A program made the translations under genes and the position numbers. Source: Lachnospiraceae bacterium (GTDB lineage: Bacteria; Bacillota; Clostridia; Lachnospirales; Lachnospiraceae). From it: a stretch of DNA of 8,816 nt. The stretch is taken from NCBI GenBank assembly GCA_900763175.1, contig CAAFJI010000275.1, positions 1 to 8,816 of the forward strand, read 5' to 3'. The number at the start of each line of letters is the position of its first letter. Within the stretch, counting starts at the first letter, position 1. Below the pieces are notes generated by a model. It saw only the letters and a program-made list of their open reading frames with translations. It was not told the DNA's origin and searched no databases. This document shows positions 5,289 through 8,816 of this stretch, piece by piece.

Positions 5289-8243
5289 TTATTTATTCTT
5301 CTTATTGCGATAAACAAGAATTCCGACAATCAATATAACTGCAACTACAAGAACAATCACAAATGGAAGAATTGGAGTGTTATCTCCAGTTTTTACTGCA
5401 TTTTTCTGATCTGCTCTGTTTGCTGCTGGTGTTAAAGTCTGCTTTGGTGATGCGGAAATATTGAAGTTTACCTGCTTGGTGTCCTGTGTTCCAGTATTTA
5501 CCCAGTTGCTTCCATCAAATTTCTGCTGATTGTAGGTTACTGTCAATGTATAGTTTCCGCTCTTTCCCATACGGAAAGTTGCACTATAAGGTGCACCGTC
5601 CCAGCTTCTGGATTCCAGAACTCCCCAGTTTAATGGCTGATAACGAATGTCCCCTTTAATTGGGTTTGTAATATCCATTCCAGCACCTACTGCTGTAAAT
5701 GTGATCTTTGTCTCTGTGGTATATGCACCGTCAGAACTGATTCCTGTAATTGTATTGTTTGCCGCATCGGATACGATCGAGCCACGGCTTACTGTAACAT
5801 TCGCAGAAATTACAAGGCTCAGATTGCTTGGATTGGTCACTCCATCCGGCAGTACAACAGACCCCTTCACAGAGAAGCTCTGGCTGTCACTGCTGCTCTG
5901 ATTGTATGCGCATCCCTTTACATCCCATTTAACAGAGGCCTTCATTTCACCTTTGTTTGTAGTAATCTTTACTTTTGAAGGAAGTTTCAGCCCATCAACG
6001 GATTTCTCTACACCGTTGGCTACTGTGATATCTGCTACCTTGCCCACACCAGTAAGCTTCGTAGATACTTCCGTGACAGTGAAGGTTACAGCTATAGAAA
6101 AGGCCGCTGTCTTATCACTTGTAATAGCAATGGTCTGTGTATAGTTACCTGCTTTCAACCCTGCTGCCGGCACAACAGTAAAGGTAGCAGTCTGTCCTGG
6201 GTCTAATGCAGTTGCAGTAAGATTTGCTACTGTAAAAGCACCTCCATCTGTAGCTGCACTGATATTGGCAAGTGTCACATTACCCTGATTACTTAAAGTA
6301 ACAGTTACAGCACCTGGTGTATCTGTATATCCCTCTTCTCTGCTTCCGAAATCAACATTAGTGTTATCCGCAGTAAGAGATGGATTATCAGCTTCTTTTA
6401 CTATAAAAGCCGCAGCTATGGTAATTGCAGATGTCTGATCACTTGTAACAGTAAAATTCTGTGTATAGCTGCCCATCTTTAATCCAGCTACAGGTGTGAT
6501 GGTAAACGTCGTACTCTGTCCTGCTTCCAGAGAAGCTGCTGCAGGATCTCCCGCTGCGAAATTACTTCCATCTGTAGTTACAGAAATATTAGAAAGCGTC
6601 ACATTTCCCTGGTTAGTCAATGTAATAACGGCTGCATCCGGAACCTGTGTATAACCTTCTTTTGTGCTTCCGAAATCTACACTTGTCTTATCTGCTGCGA
6701 GAACTGGATTATCTGCTTCTTTGACCGTGTAGTTTACGGAAATTTCATACAAAACGTCGTTTGTATCTGCATTTAAAACCTGGACTAATTCGCTATAAAC
6801 ACCTGTCTGATCTACAACCTTCGGCTGTGCGGAAAGTGTTACAGTCGTTCCATCTGCCGGAAGCTCAGTTCCACTTAAAGAAACACTGATATACGTATAG
6901 GAATCCCGGTCAGTTTTCAGATTCACAGTCCCTGTTCCACTGTTTCTTAATGTGATACTCTTAGCCTCTGGCTGCTGTCCTACTGTAAAAGTTCCAAAAT
7001 CAATCTGGTTTGTTCCTTCCACAGTCTCAATCACAGGGCTATTTGTAGCTGGCTCTATTGCATCATCTGGGTTGTTGAGCACATCAGACGGCTCACTTAC
7101 CTCAGGCTCCTTTGGAGTATCTGCAAATCCATCATCCGCCTGTGCTGTAACTACAAGATCTGCCTCAAAGGAAGCAGTTGCCCCTTCTTCTGTGGTATAT
7201 GTGATAGTATCTTTATATTCTCCCGATGCAGTTCCCACTCTTGGCATTACCCACACAGTCTGGGATTCTCCTGGCTCCAGTGTGGCAAGATCCTGTACCA
7301 TAAAATGTTCCGGACTTATCTCCTGGAAAGTCAAGGTTCCTGTACCTGTGTTTTTAATGGTTACTTCCTTGGCCTCAGGATTTTCAAATCCTTCCTCCAG
7401 GCTACCAAAATCCAGTGCTGCACTTCCATCTTCGATTACCGCTTCAGCAGTATAGGTCAGTTCTTCAGCTGAGCCTGCTGTCTCTTCAGATGTCGTAGAC
7501 TCTTCCTCCGGATTGTTGATTTCTTCGGTCTGGCCAGCCTCCGGAACCTCAAGATAATCCTCCGTGCCGATGTCAATTACGCTGTCATTTGTAGTGCTCT
7601 CCTCATCAGATGCTGCAGACTCACCCTCTGCATTCTCCATGTCAGAGTCACCTGTTGCTTCTGGAATATCAGCTGCATCTGTATCTGCACTGACAGAGTC
7701 ATCTGTTGCCTCAGGAATATCAGCTGCAGGTGCATTAGAACTGTCCTCACCGCCGATATCAATCACATCTTCCTCTCCATCAGCAGCCGGCATTTCTTCC
7801 ATTTCCTGCATTTCCTCTTCTGCAGTTTTATCTGGATCCTCAGTAGGGTCTTCCGGTGCTTCCTCTGGTGTTGCAACAATTTCAACTGTGTTAGCCTTCA
7901 GTTCACCGGTAACGCCCATTTCGGAAAGTCCAGTGATCTTTAACTGAATCTTATTTCCAAGATCTTCTTCTGTAAGCTTATATGTTTTCTCAGTTCCTAC
8001 CTCAGTGATCTGGTCTCCGACTTTTCTTGACCAGGAAAAACTGACGTATTCATCAGAAAGTCCCTCTGGCGTTGCCTTTGAATAATCTGTGCTAAGCTCA
8101 GATCCTACAGCAGCAGTTCCTTTGATCTTCAGTTTGCCTCCAAGTTCTCCCTCTGGTGCAGCTGCTGCAAATACCAGAGTCGGAAGCAATGAAAGCATCA
8201 TAAGAAAGGTCATAACCATTGCTATAATTTTCTTCAGTCTCAT
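5289..8243 (-). CDS. Secreted wall-anchored protein with four ASH/choice-of-anchor-D-like repeats
   Basis: This is a 984-residue protein. It has a Sec signal peptide at 1-26 (RLKK, then a hydrophobic core, then VFA-A) and an Ig-like domain at about 30-123. A very acidic linker at 124-265 contains a single Lys and no Arg. Four ASH-like (ASPM/SPD-2/Hydin) beta-sandwich repeats lie at about 266-368, 411-509, 515-618 and 622-726, each opening with a V/I/L-DFG motif and containing an N-x-G-x-x-T/V-L/N block. Two more beta-rich domains lie at about 728-823 (Big_4-like) and 825-932. A Ser/Pro/Thr/Ala-rich stretch leads to KTGDNTP at 951-957, a hydrophobic span at about 957-977 and the tail RNKKNK. 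The end fits a sortase sorting signal of a non-LPxTG type. No catalytic motif is seen, so a structural or adhesive role is an inference. The ATG at 8241-8243 is chosen for GGAGG 7 nt upstream; an in-frame start 24 codons earlier would spoil the signal peptide and lies in the promoter. Confidence 0.9.
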   Translation of the reverse strand: MRLKKIIAMVMTFLMMLSLLPTLVFAAAAPEGELGGKLKIKGTAAVGSELSTDYSKATPEGLSDEYVSFSWSRKVGDQITEVGTEKTYKLTEEDLGNKIQLKITGLSEMGVTGELKANTVEIVATPEEAPEDPTEDPDKTAEEEMQEMEEMPAADGEEDVIDIGGEDSSNAPAADIPEATDDSVSADTDAADIPEATGDSDMENAEGESAASDEESTTNDSVIDIGTEDYLEVPEAGQTEEINNPEEESTTSEETAGSAEELTYTAEAVIEDGSAALDFGSLEEGFENPEAKEVTIKNTGTGTLTFQEISPEHFMVQDLATLEPGESQTVWVMPRVGTASGEYKDTITYTTEEGATASFEADLVVTAQADDGFADTPKEPEVSEPSDVLNNPDDAIEPATNSPVIETVEGTNQIDFGTFTVGQQPEAKSITLRNSGTGTVNLKTDRDSYTYISVSLSGTELPADGTTVTLSAQPKVVDQTGVYSELVQVLNADTNDVLYEISVNYTVKEADNPVLAADKTSVDFGSTKEGYTQVPDAAVITLTNQGNVTLSNISVTTDGSNFAAGDPAAASLEAGQSTTFTITPVAGLKMGSYTQNFTVTSDQTSAITIAAAFIVKEADNPSLTADNTNVDFGSREEGYTDTPGAVTVTLSNQGNVTLANISAATDGGAFTVANLTATALDPGQTATFTVVPAAGLKAGNYTQTIAITSDKTAAFSIAVTFTVTEVSTKLTGVGKVADITVANGVEKSVDGLKLPSKVKITTNKGEMKASVKWDVKGCAYNQSSSDSQSFSVKGSVVLPDGVTNPSNLSLVISANVTVSRGSIVSDAANNTITGISSDGAYTTETKITFTAVGAGMDITNPIKGDIRYQPLNWGVLESRSWDGAPYSATFRMGKSGNYTLTVTYNQQKFDGSNWVNTGTQDTKQVNFNISASPKQTLTPAANRADQKNAVKTGDNTPILPFVIVLVVAVILIVGILVYRNKKNK
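6066..6701 (-). repeat. Tandem pair of 108-residue repeats inside the surface protein
   Basis: Residues 511-618 and 619-726 are in-frame neighbours of equal length, offset by exactly 324 bp. They match at about 60 of 108 residues by hand count, with identical blocks such as NQGNVTL and DFGS. The DNA is also clearly related (for instance around 6346 and 6670). This is the youngest duplication among the four repeats; the first two repeats are much more diverged. Confidence 0.8.
7643..7727 (-). repeat. 51-bp (17-residue) direct repeat in the acidic linker
   Basis: A 34-bp unit at 7643-7676 recurs at 7694-7727 with three base changes, an offset of 51 bp or 17 codons. It encodes the duplicated AADIPEAT-D/G-DS stretch. 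A second acidic motif, VIDIG-x-ED, also appears twice (residues 160-167 and 222-229). This suggests slippage-type growth of the linker. Confidence 0.75.
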
Positions 8244-8278
8244 ATGCCATCCTCCTTTACATTCCCCGTTTGGCTGAG

Positions 8279-8317
8279 TTGTAACATTATTGTAACATAT
8301 TTTAAATATTTTCACAA
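8279..8317 (-). promoter_or_regulatory. Proximal promoter of the surface-protein gene with 11-bp-period direct repeat
   Basis: The minus strand has TTGTGA (8312-8317), a 17-bp spacer and TACAAT (8289-8294) preceded by TG-T, a good extended -10 promoter. Over the -10 and start lie two identical 9-bp copies of ATGTTACAA (8290-8298 and 8279-8287), offset by 11 bp. Tandem sites with one-turn spacing are typical of OmpR/PhoB-family response regulators, and overlap with the -10 would favour repression. Confidence 0.6.
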
Positions 8318-8349
8318 GTTTTTTTTACCTGTGCCCCATGTTCATTGTC

Positions 8350-8380
8350 ATTATAGCAATTCAATTTTACATTTATGTAA
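8350..8380 (-). promoter_or_regulatory. Possible distal promoter and 14-bp palindrome
   Basis: The minus strand has TGCTATAAT (8350-8358), a perfect extended -10. The -35 position at 17 bp is poor and is covered by the palindrome TTACAT-TT-ATGTAA (8367-8380), a possible operator. It would give a leader of about 100 nt to the surface-protein gene, including the proximal promoter. Confidence 0.45.
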
Positions 8381-8390
8381 TATGGATTTA

Positions 8391-8648
8391 TCACCCTTCT
8401 ACGATCAGGTATTTCCCATCCGGGAGTGCAAAAACCTCGCATGCTTCCTCCAGCTCATCATCACTCATTCCATCTACATCTGCCCCCATACCAGACAGAT
8501 ACTGACGTACTTCTTTAAGGGAATCTGCCACAACAGCCATGCAGTCCTCCAAAAAGGCTTCCGCCTCCTCATAGTTTTCTGCCACTGGCTCGTCAAAAAG
8601 CTGTTCCTGTTTTTTAAGAAATGTGTTAATGCATTCCTCCGTGTACAT
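8391..8648 (-). CDS. Small acidic protein of unknown function
   Basis: This 85-residue soluble protein is strongly acidic and mostly helical by eye. It begins MYTEECINTFLKKQEQLFDEPVAENYEEAEAFLEDCMAVV (residues 1-40), then has SLKEVRQYLSGMGADVDGMSDDELEEACEVFALPDGKYLIVEG. The shape is two or three amphipathic helices, a DDELEEA segment at about 63-69 and a short C-terminal beta strand. There is no signal peptide or membrane span. It reminds me of small proteins found in many Lachnospiraceae, but I cannot name a family or function. The ATG at 8646-8648 has an excellent ribosome site (AAAGGAGG, 7 nt before). No clear terminator lies before the next promoter, so limited read-through into the surface-protein gene is possible. 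Confidence 0.8.
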   Translation of the reverse strand: MYTEECINTFLKKQEQLFDEPVAENYEEAEAFLEDCMAVVADSLKEVRQYLSGMGADVDGMSDDELEEACEVFALPDGKYLIVEG

Positions 8649-8681
8649 AAAATTTCCTCCTTTTATTTTTCATTATATGAT

Positions 8682-8711
8682 ATGAGTGTCAAAAGGTCTT
8701 TTGCCACTCAT
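8682..8711. repeat. 30-bp palindrome upstream of the small acidic protein gene
   Basis: The arms ATGAGTGTCAAAAG (8682-8695) and CTTTTGCCACTCAT (8698-8711) are complementary except at one position and are 2 bp apart. A TTGACA is formed on the minus strand (8687-8692), but the TATAAT (8672-8677) is only 9 bp from it, so they cannot be one promoter. The palindrome may be an operator or the end of the repeat element that fills the window edge. Confidence 0.6.
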
Positions 8712-8721
8712 TTGATACCCC

Positions 8722-8812
8722 GGATTGCTCCGCAGCTACGCTGCTCCCGCAATCCTCCAAATATTCGAAATCCGCTGATTTACTGCGTAAATCGCTACTT
8801 TCTCATATTTGG
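8722..8812. repeat. Two nested hairpins at the window edge, likely part of a repeated intergenic element
   Basis: Hairpin 1 is GGATTGC (8722-8728) with GCAATCC (8749-8755), enclosing GCAGC (8732-8736) with GCTGC (8740-8744). Hairpin 2 is CCAAATA (8757-8763) with TATTTGG (8806-8812), enclosing GATTTAC (8777-8783) with GTAAATC (8787-8793) and a GAAA/TTTC pair. Both are perfect in the listed arms. The minus-strand frame through them runs open for about 25 codons to a TAG at the centre of hairpin 1, without a start or ribosome site, so I do not call a gene. The element continues past the window. Confidence 0.6.
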
Positions 8813-8816
8813 CGTG

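Noticed and set aside
7564..7947. Plus-strand open frame of 127 codons rich in Ser and Ala opposite the surface protein
   Set aside because: It mirrors the acidic linker (GAA/GAT/GCA codons read backwards) and lacks a ribosome site. The same holds for the other plus-strand frames at 5647-6144 and 6952-7455.
8244..8315. 24-residue N-terminal extension of the surface protein
   Set aside because: It would place charged residues before the signal peptide, overlaps the promoter and ribosome site, and has no ribosome site of its own.
8684..8709. Second CIRCE-like site (GAGTG/CACTC arms)
   Set aside because: The arms are in the opposite order to CIRCE, lack the GCACTC/GAGTGC cores and the 9-bp spacer.
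1..8816. CRISPR array, rRNA, tRNA, phage or defence island
   Set aside because: No regularly spaced identical repeats, no RNA gene signatures, and no integrase, nuclease or toxin-antitoxin genes were found.

Overview
The window looks like a chromosomal stretch from a low-to-moderate GC, spore-former-related Firmicute, most likely a gut Lachnospiraceae of the Blautia/Ruminococcus/Dorea type. Grounds: strong AGGAGG-type ribosome binding sites, TTG starts, intrinsic terminators with U tracts, a DegV-family protein of the clostridial Cys-rich sort, a DUF5721-like protein, a free-standing Spo0A DNA-binding domain, an HrcA/CIRCE operator and a KTGD-type cell-wall sorting signal. The genus is an inference; no rRNA or other phylogenetic marker is present.

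Layout. At 1-196 is the 3' part of a cold-shock protein gene (+), closed by a strong terminator. Facing it on the minus strand are a small one-span membrane protein (327-581) and a DegV/FakB-type fatty-acid-binding protein (670-1509, TTG start). A divergent + strand gene (1705-2208) encodes a DUF5721-like protein. It converges on a short minus-strand gene for a stand-alone Spo0A C-terminal domain (2427-2756), and the gap between them is filled by a 162-bp imperfect palindrome that looks like a MITE. Next comes htpG/Hsp90 (2965-5022, minus) with its own terminator, a sigma-A-type promoter and a CIRCE operator upstream. Between CIRCE and the next gene is about 104 nt that I recognise as the 5' (domain I) end of a group IIC intron, sitting directly behind the intrinsic terminator of the upstream gene, as this intron class prefers. 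Then follows a 984-residue secreted, wall-anchored protein (5289-8243, minus): signal peptide, Ig-like domain, very acidic linker, four ASH/'choice-of-anchor D'-like repeats, two further beta-rich domains, and KTGD sorting signal plus membrane span. Last is a small conserved-looking acidic protein (8391-8648, minus), and the window ends in a cluster of nested palindromes that looks like another repeated intergenic element, cut by the window edge.

The genes do not form one pathway. Nearly every gene appears to be its own transcription unit with its own promoter and terminator. The shared theme is housekeeping, stress and regulation (cold shock, Hsp90 under HrcA, a Spo0A-like regulator, fatty-acid handling), with one large surface protein. 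The most informative non-coding signals are the group IIC intron remnant, the CIRCE site at htpG, the MITE-like palindrome and the 11-bp-period direct repeat over the promoter of the surface protein. I see no CRISPR array, rRNA, tRNA, defence system or phage module.
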